Source: Megalopta genalis
Taxonomy: Eukaryota; Arthropoda; Insecta; Hymenoptera; Halictidae
DNA: 64,000 bases
Assembly (NCBI RefSeq): GCF_051020955.1
Contig: NW_027476360.1
Coordinates: 216,416-280,415, forward strand
Direction of reading: 5' to 3'
Shown: positions 1 through 12,550 of the stretch, one piece after another
Position numbering within the stretch: position 1 is the first letter of the stretch
How the letters are laid out: every line of letters begins with the position of its first letter
Position numbers and translations under genes: made by a program
The notes under the pieces: model-generated
What the model was told of the DNA's origin: nothing
The model's database searches: none
Seen by the model: the letters and a program-made list of their open reading frames with translations, nothing else

Positions 1-2755
1 CAGTTGAAGCTGAATCATGTATATCACAAGTATTTGCGGCTAAACCATTTGTTTCGCATGGATTCGAAGGTAACCCTTCTACTTCGCAGTGATTTTAATC
101 TAAATCATGTGTTTCGCATGGATTTGAAGCTAGCTCGTTTGTTTCGCATGCTGTTGAAGCTAAATCATGTATATCACAAGTATTTGAAGCTAAACCATTT
201 GTTTCGCATGGATTCGAAGATAAGCCTCCTACTTCGCATTGATTTGATGCTAAATCATGTGTTCGCATGGATTTGAAGCTAACTCGTTTGCTTCGCATGC
301 TGTTGAAGCTAAATCAAGTGTATCACAAGTATTTGAAGCTAAACCATTTGTTTCGCATGGATTCGAAGATCAGCCTTCTACTTCGCATTGATTAGATGCT
401 AAATCATGTGTTTCGCATGGATTTGAAGCTAACTCGTTTGTTTCGCATGCTGTTGAAGCTAAATCATGTATATCACAAGTATTTGAAGCTATATCATTTG
501 TTTCGCATGGATTCGAAGATTAGCCTTCTACTTCGCATTGATGAGATTCTAAATCATGTGTTTAGCATGGGTTTGAATCAAACTCGTTTGTTTCGCCTGC
601 AATTTGAAGCTATATCACTTATATTCACAAGTATGTGAAGCTAAATCATTCGTTTCGCATTTATTTGAAGCAAAGCCATTAACTTCGCGTTGACTTGATA
701 CTAAATCATGTTTTTCGTTTGGACTTGAAGCTAACTCGTTTGTTTAGCATGTTGTTGAAGCTAAATCATGTATATCACAAGTATTTGAAGCTATATCATA
801 TGTTTCGCATGGATTCGAAGATAACCCTTCTAATTCGCATTGATTTGAAGCTAAATCATGTGTTTCGCATGGATTTGAAGCTAACTCGTTTGTTTCGCAT
901 GCTGTTGATGCTAAGTCATGTATATCACAAGTATTTGAAGCTAAACCATTTGTTTTTGCATGGATTCGAAGATAAGCCTCCTACGACGCATTGATTTGAA
1001 GCTAAATCATTTGTTCGCATGGACTTGAAGCTACCTCGTTTGTTTCGCATTCTGTTGAAGCTAAATCAAGTGTATCACAAGTATTTGAAGCCAAACCATT
1101 TGCTTCGCATGGATTCGAAGCTCAGCCTTCTACTTCGCATTTATTAGATGGTAAATCATGCGTTTCGCATGGATTTGAAGCTAACTCGTTTGTTTCGCAT
1201 TCTGTTGAAGCTAAATCATGCATATCACAAGTATTTGAAGCTAAACCATTTGTTTCGCATGGATTCGAAGATAAGCCTCCTACTTCGCATTGATTTGAAG
1301 CTAAATCATGTGTTCGCATGGATTTGAAGCTACCTCGTTTGTTTCGCATGCTGTTAAAGCTAAATCATGTATATCACAAGTATTTCAAGCTAAACCATTT
1401 GTTTCGCATGGATTCGAAGGTAACCCTTCTACTTCGCATTGATTTGAAGCTAAATCATGTGTTCCGCATGGATTCGAAGCTAACTTGATTGTTTCGCATG
1501 CAGTGGAAGCTGAATCATGTATATCACAAGTATTTGCGGCTAAACCATTTGTTTCGCATGGATTCGAAGGTAACACTTCTACATCGCATTGATTTGAAGC
1601 TAAATCATTCGTTTCGCATGGATTTGAAGCTAACTCGTTTGTTTCGCATTCTGTTGAAGCTAAATCATGCATATCACAAGTATTTGAAGCTAATCCGTTT
1701 GTTTCGCATGGATTCGAAGATAAGCCTTCTACTTCGCATTGATTTTAATCTAAATCATGTGTTTCGCATGGATTTGAAGCTAACTCGTTTGTTTCGCATG
1801 CTATTGAAGCTAAGTCATGTATATCACAAGTATTTGCGGCTAAACCATTTGTTTCGCATGGATTCGAAGGTAACCCTTCTACTTCGCATTGATTTGAAGC
1901 TAAATCATGTGTTCCGCATGGATTTGAAGCTAACTCGTTTGTTTCGCATGCTGTTGAAGCTCAATCATGATTATCACAAGTATTTGAAGCTATATCATTT
2001 GTTTCGCATGGATTCGAAGATAACCCTTCTAATTCGCATTGATTTGAAGCTAAATCATGTGTTTCGCATGGATTTGAAGCTAACTCGTTTGTTTCGCATG
2101 CTGTTGAAGCTAAGTCATGTATATCACAAGTATTTACGGCTAAACCATTTGTTTCGCATGGAATCGAAGGTAACCCTTCTACTTCGCATTGATTTTAATC
2201 TAAATCATGTGTTTCGCATGGATTTGAAGCTAACTCGTTTGTTTCGCATGCAGTTGAAGCTGAATCATGTATATCACAAGTATTTGCGGATAAACCATTT
2301 GTTTCGCATGGATTCGAAGGTAACCCTTCTACTTCGCATTGATTTTAATCTAAATCATGTGTTTCGCATGGATTTGAAGCTAACTCGTTTGTTTCGCATA
2401 GTGTTGAAGCTAAATCATGTATATCACAAGTATTTGAGGCTAAACCATTTGTTTCGCACGGATTCGAAGATCAGCCTTCTACTTCGCATTGATTAGATAC
2501 TAAATCATGAGTTTCGCATGTTTTGAAGCTAACTCGTTTGTTTCGCAGGCAGTTGAAGCTGAATCATGTATATCAAAAGTATTTGAAGCTAAACTATTCG
2601 TTTCGCATGGATTCGAAGATAAGCCATCAACTTCGCATTGACTTGATGCTAATTCATGTGTTTCGCATGGATTTGAAGCTAACTCGTTTGTTTCGCAGGC
2701 AGTTGAAGCTGAATCATGTATATCAAAAGTATTTGAAGCTAAACTCTTCGTTCGC

Positions 2756-5224
2756 ATGGATTCGAAGATAAGCCTTCCACTTCGCATTGATTTGAAGCTA
2801 AATCATGTGTTTCGTATGGATTTGAAGTTATCTCGTTTGATTCGCATGCAGTTGAAGCTAAATCATGTATATCACAAGTATTTGAAGCTAAACCATTTGT
2901 TTCGCATGGATTCGAAGATAAGCCTTCTACTTCGCATTGATTTTAATCTAAATCATGTGTTTCGCATGGATTTGAAGCTAACTCGTTTGTTTCGCAAGCT
3001 GTTGAAGCTAAATCATGTATATCACAAGTATTTGAAGCTATATCATATGTTTCGCATGGATTCGAAGATAACCCTTCTAATTCGCATTGATTTGAAGCTA
3101 AATCATGTGTTTCGCATGGATTTGAAGCTAATTCCTTTGTTTCGCATGCTGTTGAAGCTAAGTCATGTATATCACAAGTATTTGAAGCTAAACCATTTGT
3201 TTCGCATGGATTCGAAGATAAGCCTTCCACTTCGCATTCATTTGAAGCTAAATCATGTGTTCCGCATGGACTTGAAGCTACCTCGTTTGTTTCGCATTCT
3301 GTTGAAGCTAAATCAAATGTATCACAAGTATTTGCGGCTAAACCATTTGTTTCGCATGGATTCGAAGGTAACACTTCTACTTCGCATTGATTTGAAGCTA
3401 AATCATGCGTTTCGCATGGATTTGAAGCTAACTCGTTTTTTTCGCATGCTGTTGAAGCTAAGTCATGTATATCACAAGTATTTGAAGCTAAACCATTTGT
3501 TTCGCATGGATTCGGAGATAAGCCTCCTACCTCGCATTGATTTGAAGCTAAATCATGTGTTCCGCATGGACTTGAAGCTACCTCGTTTGTTTCGCATTCT
3601 GTTGAAGCTAAATCAAATGTATCACAAGTATTTGCGGCTAAACCATTTGTTTCGCATGGATTCGAAGGTAACACTTCTACTTCGCATTGATTTTAATCTA
3701 AATCATGTGTTTCGCATGGATTTGAAGCTAACTCGTTTGTTTCGCAAGCTGTTGAAGCTAAATCATGTATATCACAAGTATTTGAAGCTATATCATATGT
3801 TTCGCATGGATTCGAAGATAACCCTTCTAATTCGCATTGATTTGAAGCTAAATCATGTGTTTCGCATGGATTTGAAGCTAACTCGTTTGTTTCGCATGCT
3901 GTTGAAGCTAAGTCATGTATATCACAAGTATTTCAAGCTAAACCATTTGTTTCGCACGGATTCGAAGGTAACCCTTCTACTTCGCATTGATTTGAAGCTA
4001 AATCATGTGTTCCGCATGGATTCGAAGCTAACTCGATTGTTTCGCATGCAGTGGAAGCTGAATCATGTATATCACAAGTATTTGCGGCTAAACCATTTGT
4101 TTCGCATGGATTCGAAGGTAACACTTCTACTTCGCATTGATTTGAAGCTAAATCATTCGTTTCGCATGGATTTGAAGCTAACTCGTTTGTTTCGCATTCT
4201 GTTGAAGCTAAATCATGCATATCACAAGTATTTGAAGCTAAACCATTTGTTTCGCATGGATTCGAAGATAAGCCTTCTACTTCGCATTGATTTTAATCTA
4301 AATCATGTGTTTCGCATGGATTTGAAGCTAACTCGTTTGTTTCGCATGCTGTTGAAGCTAAGTCATGTATATCACAAGTATTTGCGGCTAAACCATTTGT
4401 TTCGCATGGATTCGAAGGTAACCCTTCTACTTCGCATTGATTTGAAGGTAAATCATGTGTTCCGCATGGATTTGAAGCTAACTCGTTTGTTTCGCATGCT
4501 GTTGAAGCTAAATCATGAATATCACAAGTATTTGAAGCTATATCATTTGTTTCGCATGGATTCGAAGATAACCCTTCTAATTCGCATTGATTTGAAGCTA
4601 AATCATGTGTTTCGCATGGATTTGAAGCTAACTCGTTTGTTTCGCATGCTGTTGAAGCTAAGTCATGTATATCACAAGTATTTACGGCTAAACCATTTGT
4701 TTCGCATGGAATCGAAGGTAACCCTTCTACTTCGCATTGATTTTAATCTAAATCATGTGTTTCGCATGGATTTGAAGCTAACTCGTTTGTTTCGCATGCT
4801 GTTGAAGCTAAATCATGTATATCACAAGTATTTGAAGCTAAACCATTTGTTTCGCATGGATTCGAAGATAAGCCTACCACTTCGCATTGATTTGAAGCTA
4901 AATCATGTGTTCCGCATGGATTTGAAGCTGACTCGTTTGTTTCGCATGCAGTTGAAGCTGAATCATGTATATCACAAGTATTTGCGGCTAAACCATTTGT
5001 TTCGCATGGATTCGAAGGTAACCCTTCTACTTCACATTGATTTTAATCTAAATCATGTGTTTCGCATGGTTTTGAAGCTAACTCATTTGTTTCGCATGCT
5101 GTTGAAGCTAACTCATGTATATCACAAGTATTTGAAGCTAAACCATTTGTTTCGCATGGATTCGAAGATAAGCCTCCTACTTCGCATTGATTTGAAGCTA
5201 AATCATGTGTTCGCATGGATTTGA
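2756..5224 (+). other. Longest open frame in the window (822 codons), probably non-coding
   Basis: The translation is a basic, Leu-rich decapeptide series (KLNHVFRMDL, KLTRLFRMLL and so on). Between unit types most differences fall on first and second codon positions (AAT/ACT/AGC, CAT/CGT/CTT, TTT/TAT/CTT, ATG/AAG/ATT), the reverse of what protein selection gives. Few consensus codons in this phase are one step from a stop, which explains the openness. An ATG sits in almost every unit, so the start is arbitrary. The stretch ends at the 29-bp unit near 5208. An automatic gene finder would call it; I do not support it as a gene. Confidence 0.08.
2943..3674 (-). pseudogene. Longest open stretch of the antisense decapeptide phase (243 codons)
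   Basis: This is the longest stretch of the only protein-like phase with no stop in its consensus. Each 30-bp unit reads as a decapeptide of the form N-x-C-E-x-x-x-L-A-S. Cys (TGC or TGT), Leu (TTA) and Ser (TCA or TCG) are nearly invariant, and Glu alternates with Asp. The five unit types change x residues (NPCETHDLAS, TACETNELAS and so on). The stretch begins at GTG (3672-3674), not ATG, with no upstream signal visible, and ends at TAA created by the TTTTAATCT junction at 2941-2951. The peptide is hydrophilic and acidic, has no signal peptide or membrane segment, and matches no family I recognise. It is probably a fragment of a decayed repeat frame or simply repeat translation. It overlaps a long + strand open frame in an unlikely phase. 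Confidence 0.15.
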
Positions 5225-5340
5225 AGCTTACTCGTTTGCTTCGCATGCTGTTGAAGCTAAATCAAGTGTATCACAAGTATTTGAAGCTAAACCATTTGTT
5301 TCGCATGGATTCGAAGATCAGCCTCCTACTTCGCATTGAT
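3395..5340. repeat. 1.95-kb parent of the 9-10.7 kb duplicate
   Basis: The left part (3395-4217) matches 9006-9828 at an offset of 5,611 bp. The right part (about 4518-5340) matches 9829-10651 at an offset of 5,311 bp. The 300 bp between the two parts, about 4218-4517 and equal to two HORs, is absent from the other copy. Confidence 0.83.
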
Positions 5341-7199
5341 TTGAAGCTAAATCATGTGTTTCGCATGGATTTGAAGCTAACTCGTTTGTTTCGCATTCTG
5401 TTGAAGCTAAATCATGTATATCACAAGTATTTGAAGCTATATCATTTGTTTCGCATGGATTCGAAGATTAGCCTTCTACTTCGCATTGATTAGATGCTAA
5501 ATCATGTGTTTAGCATGGGTTTGAAGCTAACTCGTTTGTTTCGCCTGCATTTGAAGCTATATCACTTATATTCACAAGTATGTGAAGCTAAATCGTTCGT
5601 TTCGCATTTATTTGAAACAAAGCCATCAACTTCGCGTTGACTTGATACTAAATCATGTTTTTCGTTTGGACTTGAAGCTATCTCGTTTGTTTCGCATGCT
5701 GTTGAAGCTAAATCATGTATATCACAAGTATTTGAAGCTATATCATATGTTTCGCATGGATTCGAAGATAACCCTTCTAATTCGCATTGATTTGAAGCTA
5801 AATCATGTGTTTCGCATGGATTTGAAGCTAATTCCTTTGTTTCGCATGCTGTTGAAGCTAAGTCATGTATATCACAAGTATTTGAAGCTAAACCATTTGT
5901 TTCGCATGGATTCGAAGATAAGCCTTCCACTTCGCATTCATTTGAAGCTAAATCATGTGTTCCGCATGGATTTGAAGCTAACTCGTTTGTTTCGCATGCT
6001 GTTGAAGCTAAATCATGTATATCACAAGTATTTGAAGCTAAACCATTTGTTTCGCATGGATTCGAAGATAAGCCTACCACTTCGCATTGATTTGAAGCTA
6101 AATCATGTGTTCCGCATGGATTTGAAGCTGACTCGTTTGTTTCGCATGCAGTTGAAGCTGAATCATGTATATCACAAGTATTTGCGGCTAAACCATTTGT
6201 TTCGCATGGATTCGAAGGTAACCCTTCTACTTCACATTGATTTTAATCTAAATCATGTGTTTCGCATGGTTTTGAAGCTAACTCATTTGTTTCGCATGCT
6301 GTTGAAGCTAACTCATGTATATCACAAGTATTTGAAGCTAAACCATTTGTTTCGCATGGATTCGAAGATAAGCCTCCTACTTCGCATTGATTTGAAGCTA
6401 AATCATGTGTTCGCATGGATTTGAAGCTTACTCGTTTGCTTCGCATGCTGTTGAAGCTAAATCAAGTGTATCACAAGTATTTGAAGCTAAACCATTTGTT
6501 TCGCATGGATTCGAAGATCAGCCTCCTACTTCGCATTGATTTGAAGCTAAATCATGTGTTTCGCATGGATTTGAAGCTAACTCGTTTGTTTCGCATTCTG
6601 TTGAAGCTAAATCATGTATATCACAAGTATTTGAAGCTATATCATTTGTTTCGCATGGATTCGAAGATTAGCCTTCTACTTCGCATTGATTAGATGCTAA
6701 ATCATGTGTTTAGCATGGGTTTGAAGCTAACTCGTTTGTTTCGCCTGCATTTGAAGCTATATCACTTATATTCACAAGTATGTGAAGCTAAATCGTTCGT
6801 TTCGCATTTATTTGAAACAAAGCCATCAACTTCGCGTTGACTTGATACTAAATCATGTTTTTCGTTTGGACTTGAAGCTATCTCGTTTGTTTCGCATGCT
6901 GTTGAAGCTAAATCATGTATATCACAAGTATTTGAAGCTATATCATATGTTTCGCATGGATTCGAAGATAACCCTTCTAATTCGCATTGATTTGAAGCTA
7001 AATCATGTGTTTCGCATGGATTTGAAGCTAATTCCTTTGTTTCGCATGCTGTTGAAGCTAAGTCATGTATATCACAAGTATTTGAAGCTAAACCATTTGT
7101 TTCGCATGGATTCGAAGATAAGCCTTCCACTTCGCATTCATTTGAAGCTAAATCATGTGTTCCGCATGGATTTGAAGCTAACTCGTTTGTTTCGCATGC
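4763..7199. repeat. 1,200-bp direct tandem duplication, apparently perfect
   Basis: Positions 4763-5999 match 5963-7199 at an offset of exactly 1,200 bp. Compared line by line, I saw no mismatch inside the interval. The left break is TTCGC against TCCGC at 4762/5962; the right break is GCT against GCA at 6000/7200. The copy includes one 29-bp and one 31-bp unit, so the period returns to a multiple of 30. This is the youngest-looking event in the window. Confidence 0.9.
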
Positions 7200-9018
7200 A
7201 GTTGAAGCTGAATCATGAATATCACAAGTATTTGCGGCTAAACCATTTGTTTCGCATGGATTCGAAGGTGACACTTCTACTTCGCATTGATTTGAAGCTA
7301 AATCATGCGTTTCGCATGGATTTGAAGCTAACTCGTTTGTTCCGCATTCTCTTGAAGCTAAGTCATGCATATCACAAGTATTTGAAGCTAAACCATTTGT
7401 TTCGCATGGATTCGAAGATAAGCCTCCTACTTCGCATTGATTTGAAGCTAAATCATGTGTTCGCATGGATTTGAAGCTACCTCGTTTGTTTCGAATGCTG
7501 TTAAAGCTAAATCATGTATATCACAAGTATTTGAAGCTAAACCATTTGCTTCGCATGGATTCGAAGATCAGCCTTCCACTTCGCATTGATTTACGGCTAA
7601 ATCATGTTTTCCGCATGGATTTTAAGCTTAACTCGTTTTTTTCGCATGCAGTTGAAGCTAAATCATGTATATCACAAGTATTTGATTCTAAACCATTTGT
7701 TTCGCATGGATTCGAAGATAACCCTTCTACTTCGCATTGATTTGAAGTTAAATCATGTGTTTCACATGAATTTGAATCTAACTCGTTTATTTCGTATGCT
7801 GTTTAAGCTAAATCATGTATATCACAAGTATTTGAAGCTAAACCATTTGTTACGCATGGATTCGAAGATCAGCCTTCTACTTCGCATTGATTTACGGCTA
7901 AATCATGTTTTCCGCATGGATTTTAAGCTTAACTCGTTTTTTTCGCATGCAGTTGAAGCTAAATCATGTATATCACAAGTATTTGAAACTAAACCATTTG
8001 TTTCGCATGGATTCGAAGATAACCCTTCTACTTCGCATTGATTTGAAGTTAAATCATGTGTTTCGCATGGATTAGAATCTAACTCGTTTGTTTCGCATGC
8101 TGTTGAAGATAAATCAAGTGTATCACAAGTATTTGAAGCCAATCCATTTGCTTCGCATGGATTCGAAGATCAGCCTTCTACTTCGCATTGATTTGAAGCT
8201 AAATCATGTGTTTCGCATGGATTTGAAGCTAACTCGTTTGTTTCGCATTCTGTTGAAGCTAAATCATGCATATCACAAGTATTTGAAGCTAAACCATTTG
8301 TTTCGCATGGATTCGAAGATAAGCCTCCTACTTCGCATGGATTTGAAGCTAACTCGTTTGTTTCGCATGCAGTTGAAGCTGAATCATGTATATCACAAGT
8401 ATTTGAAGCTAAAACATTTGATTCGCTTGGATTCGAAGATAAGCCACCTACTTCGAATTGATTTGAAACTAAATCATGTGCTCGCATGGATTTGAAGCTA
8501 TCTCGTTTGTTTCGCATGCTGTTGAAGCTAAATCAAGTGTATCACAAGTATTCGAAGCCAAACCATTTGCTTCGCATGGATTCGAAGATCAGCCTTCTAC
8601 TTCGCATTTATTAGATGCTAAATCATGTGTTTCGCATGGGTTTCAAGCTAGCTCGTTTGTTTCGCCTGCATTTGAAGCTATATCACTTATATTCACAAGT
8701 ATGTGAAGCTAAATCATTCGTTTCGCATGGATTTGAAGCTAAGCCATCAACTTCGCGTTGAATTGATGCTAAATCATGTTTTTCGTTTGGACTTGAAGCT
8801 AACTCGTTTATTTCGCATGCTGTTGAAGTTAAATCAAGTGCATCACAAGTATTTGAATCCAAATCATGTGTTTCACATGGATTTGAAGCTAACTCGTTTG
8901 TTTCGCATGCAGTTGAAGCTGAATCATGTATATCACAAGCATTTGAAGCTAAACTATTCGTTTCGCATGGATTCGAAGATAAGCCTTCCACTTCGCATTG
9001 ATTTCAAGCTAAATCATG
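6525..9018. repeat. 2.49-kb segment, copy A (offset 7,262 bp)
   Basis: This segment recurs at 13787-16280 with only a few differences. Those noticed are CCTTCC/CCTTCT at about 7579/14841, ATATCAC/ATATTAC near 7372/14634, and CGCAT/CGCCT near 8006/15268. The copies separate at GCG against GTG at 9019/16281. The segment includes the 29-bp unit near 7460 and a GTGCTCGC 29-bp variant near 8485. Confidence 0.88.
6762..7466 (-). pseudogene. Antisense decapeptide-phase fragment (234 codons)
   Basis: Same phase and decapeptide pattern as the 2.9-3.7 kb stretch, with Cys in about 20 of the repeats. The ATG at 7464-7466 exists only because the 29-bp unit near 7460 shifts the phase, so it is not an evolved start. 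The end differs from other fragments: the last repeats lose the Cys (SSPNEKHDLV, SSQREVDGFV) and stop after the 31-bp unit. A near-identical stretch lies at 14024-14728 on the same strand, inside the 7,262-bp-offset duplication. No function can be assigned. Confidence 0.12.
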
Positions 9019-10535
9019 CGTTTCGCATGGATTTGAAGCTAACTCGTTTTTTTCGCATGCTGTTGAAGCTAAGTCATGTATATCACAAGTATTTGAAGCT
9101 AAACCATTTGTTTCGCATGGATTCGGAGATAAGCCTCCTACCTCGCATTGATTTGAAGCTAAATCATGTGTTCCGCATGGACTTGAAGCTACCTCGTTTG
9201 TTTCGCATTCTGTTGAAGCTAAATCAAATGTATCACAAGTATTTGCGGCTAAACCATTTGTTTCGCATGGATTCGAAGGTAACACTTCTACTTCGCATTG
9301 ATTTTAATCTAAATCATGTGTTTCGCATGGATTTGAAGCTAACTCGTTTGTTTCGCAAGCTGTTGAAGCTAAATCATGTATATCACAAGTATTTGAAGCT
9401 ATATCATATGTTTCGCATGGATTCGAAGATAACCCTTCTAATTCGCATTGATTTGAAGCTAAATCATGTGTTTCGCATGGATTTGAAGCTAACTCGTTTG
9501 TTTCGCATGCTGTTGAAGCTAAGTCATGTATATCACAAGTATTTCAAGCTAAACCATTTGTTTCGCACGGATTCGAAGGTAACCCTTCTACTTCGCATTG
9601 ATTTGAAGCTAAATCATGTGTTCCGCATGGATTCGAAGCTAACTCGATTGTTTCGCATGCAGTGGAAGCTGAATCATGTATATCACAAGTATTTGCGGCT
9701 AAACCATTTGTTTCGCATGGATTCGAAGGTAACACTTCTACTTCGCATTGATTTGAAGCTAAATCATTCGTTTCGCATGGATTTGAAGCTAACTCGTTTG
9801 TTTCGCATTCTGTTGAAGCTAAATCATGAATATCACAAGTATTTGAAGCTATATCATTTGTTTCGCATGGATTCGAAGATAACCCTTCTAATTCGCATTG
9901 ATTTGAAGCTAAATCATGTGTTTCGCATGGATTTGAAGCTAACTCGTTTGTTTCGCATGCTGTTGAAGCTAAGTCATGTATATCACAAGTATTTACGGCT
10001 AAACCATTTGTTTCGCATGGAATCGAAGGTAACCCTTCTACTTCGCATTGATTTTAATCTAAATCATGTGTTTCGCATGGATTTGAAGCTAACTCGTTTG
10101 TTTCGCATGCTGTTGAAGCTAAATCATGTATATCACAAGTATTTGAAGCTAAACCATTTGTTTCGCATGGATTCGAAGATAAGCCTACCACTTCGCATTG
10201 ATTTGAAGCTAAATCATGTGTTCCGCATGGATTTGAAGCTGACTCGTTTGTTTCGCATGCAGTTGAAGCTGAATCATGTATATCACAAGTATTTGCGGCT
10301 AAACCATTTGTTTCGCATGGATTCGAAGGTAACCCTTCTGCTTCACATTGATTTTAATCTAAATCATGTGTTTCGCATGGTTTTGAAGCTAACTCATTTG
10401 TTTCGCATGCTGTTGAAGCTAACTCATGTATATCACAAGTATTTGAAGCTAAACCATTTGTTTCGCATGGATTCGAAGATAAGCCTCCTACTTCGCATTG
10501 ATTTGAAGCTAAATCATGTGTTCGCATGGATTTGA
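8703..10535 (+). other. 610-codon open frame in the same basic phase, probably non-coding
   Basis: Same KLNHVFRMDL-type phase as the 2.8-5.2 kb frame and in part a duplicate of it (3395-5340 matches 9006-10651 minus 300 bp). It begins just after the 31-bp unit near 8690 and ends at the 29-bp unit near 10520. Its ends are set by indels in repeat units rather than by gene-like signals. Confidence 0.07.
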
Positions 10536-10651
10536 AGCTTACTCGTTTGCTTCGCATGCTGTTGAAGCTAAATCAAGTGTATCACAAGTATTTGAAGCTA
10601 AACCATTTGTTTCGCATGGATTCGAAGATCAGCCTCCTACTTCGCATTGAT
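9006..10651. repeat. 1.65-kb duplicate of 3395-5340 lacking 300 bp
   Basis: Same unit order and private variants as 3395-5340, with an exact 300-bp loss at the join near 9829. A unique substitution, CTTCTGCTTC for CTTCTACTTC, lies near 10340. The loss of exactly two 150-bp HORs is the expected product of unequal or intrastrand exchange in register. Confidence 0.83.
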
Positions 10652-11201
10652 TAGATGCTAAATCATGTGTTTCGCATGGGTTTGAAGCTAACTCGTTTGT
10701 TTCGCCTGCATTTGAAGCCATATCACTTATATTTTCAAGTATGTGAAGCTAAATCATTCGTTTTGCATGGATTTGAAGCTAAGCCATCAACTTCGCGTTG
10801 ACTTGATGCTTATTCATGTGTTTCGCATGGATTTGAAGCTAACTCGTTTGTTTCGCAGGCAGTTGAAGCTGAATCATGTATATCAAAAGTATTTGAAGCT
10901 AAACTATTCGTTTCGCATGGATTCGAAGATAAGCCTTCCACTTCGCATTAATTTGAAGCTAAATCATGTGTTCCGCATGGATTTGAAGCTGACTCGTTTG
11001 TTTCGCATGCAGTTGAAGCTGAATCATGTATATCACAAGTATTTGCGGCTAAACCATTTGTTTCGCATGGATTCGAAGGTAACACTTCTACTTCGCATTG
11101 ATTTTAATCTAATTTATGTGTTTCGCATGGATTTGAAGCTAACTCGTTTGTTTCGCATGCTGTTGAAGCTAAATCATGTATATCACAAGTATTTGAAGCT
11201 A
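10024..11201. repeat. 1.18-kb segment, copy A (offset 1,349 bp)
   Basis: Matches 11373-12550. Breaks are at AATCG/ATTCG context on the left and at TATATCATATG against AAACTATTTG on the right. A single difference (AATTTATG against AAATTATG) is seen near 11112/12461, plus the private G near 10340. It contains the TATATTTTCAAGTATGTG variant unit near 10728-10744. Confidence 0.82.
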
Positions 11202-11372
11202 AACTATTTGTTTCGCATGGATTCGAAGATAAGCCTCCTACTTCGCATTGATTTGAAGCTAAATCATGTGTTCGCATGGATTTGAAGCTAACTCGTTTGC
11301 TTCGCATGCAGTTGAAGCTGAATCATGTATATCACAAGTATTTGCGGCTAAACCATTTGTTTCGCATGGATT

Positions 11373-12550
11373 CGAAGGTAACCCTTCTACTTCGCATTGA
11401 TTTTAATCTAAATCATGTGTTTCGCATGGATTTGAAGCTAACTCGTTTGTTTCGCATGCTGTTGAAGCTAAATCATGTATATCACAAGTATTTGAAGCTA
11501 AACCATTTGTTTCGCATGGATTCGAAGATAAGCCTACCACTTCGCATTGATTTGAAGCTAAATCATGTGTTCCGCATGGATTTGAAGCTGACTCGTTTGT
11601 TTCGCATGCAGTTGAAGCTGAATCATGTATATCACAAGTATTTGCGGCTAAACCATTTGTTTCGCATGGATTCGAAGGTAACCCTTCTACTTCACATTGA
11701 TTTTAATCTAAATCATGTGTTTCGCATGGTTTTGAAGCTAACTCATTTGTTTCGCATGCTGTTGAAGCTAACTCATGTATATCACAAGTATTTGAAGCTA
11801 AACCATTTGTTTCGCATGGATTCGAAGATAAGCCTCCTACTTCGCATTGATTTGAAGCTAAATCATGTGTTCGCATGGATTTGAAGCTTACTCGTTTGCT
11901 TCGCATGCTGTTGAAGCTAAATCAAGTGTATCACAAGTATTTGAAGCTAAACCATTTGTTTCGCATGGATTCGAAGATCAGCCTCCTACTTCGCATTGAT
12001 TAGATGCTAAATCATGTGTTTCGCATGGGTTTGAAGCTAACTCGTTTGTTTCGCCTGCATTTGAAGCCATATCACTTATATTTTCAAGTATGTGAAGCTA
12101 AATCATTCGTTTTGCATGGATTTGAAGCTAAGCCATCAACTTCGCGTTGACTTGATGCTTATTCATGTGTTTCGCATGGATTTGAAGCTAACTCGTTTGT
12201 TTCGCAGGCAGTTGAAGCTGAATCATGTATATCAAAAGTATTTGAAGCTAAACTATTCGTTTCGCATGGATTCGAAGATAAGCCTTCCACTTCGCATTAA
12301 TTTGAAGCTAAATCATGTGTTCCGCATGGATTTGAAGCTGACTCGTTTGTTTCGCATGCAGTTGAAGCTGAATCATGTATATCACAAGTATTTGCGGCTA
12401 AACCATTTGTTTCGCATGGATTCGAAGGTAACACTTCTACTTCGCATTGATTTTAATCTAAATTATGTGTTTCGCATGGATTTGAAGCTAACTCGTTTGT
12501 TTCGCATGCTGTTGAAGCTAAATCATGTATATCACAAGTATTTGAAGCTA
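11373..12550. repeat. 1.18-kb segment, copy B (offset 1,349 bp)
   Basis: Near-identical second copy of 10024-11201. About 170 bp of other array sequence separates the two. It includes the 29-bp type-1 unit near 11870 and the TTTTCAAGTATGTG variant near 12080. Confidence 0.82.

Noticed and set aside
2041..2200. Centromere-protein box in the TTTCGCATGG/GATTCGAAG motif
   Set aside because: The TTCG start resembles a CENP-B box, but the required CGGG end is absent from the unit.
2756..5224. A giant KLNHVFRMDL-repeat protein (822 codons here; further long frames at 8703, 40033, 51412, 53573 and 55506)
   Set aside because: The phase is open mainly because few of its codons are one change from a stop. 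Unit differences fall on codon positions 1 and 2, an ATG occurs in almost every unit, and the frames end mostly at 29- or 31-bp units.
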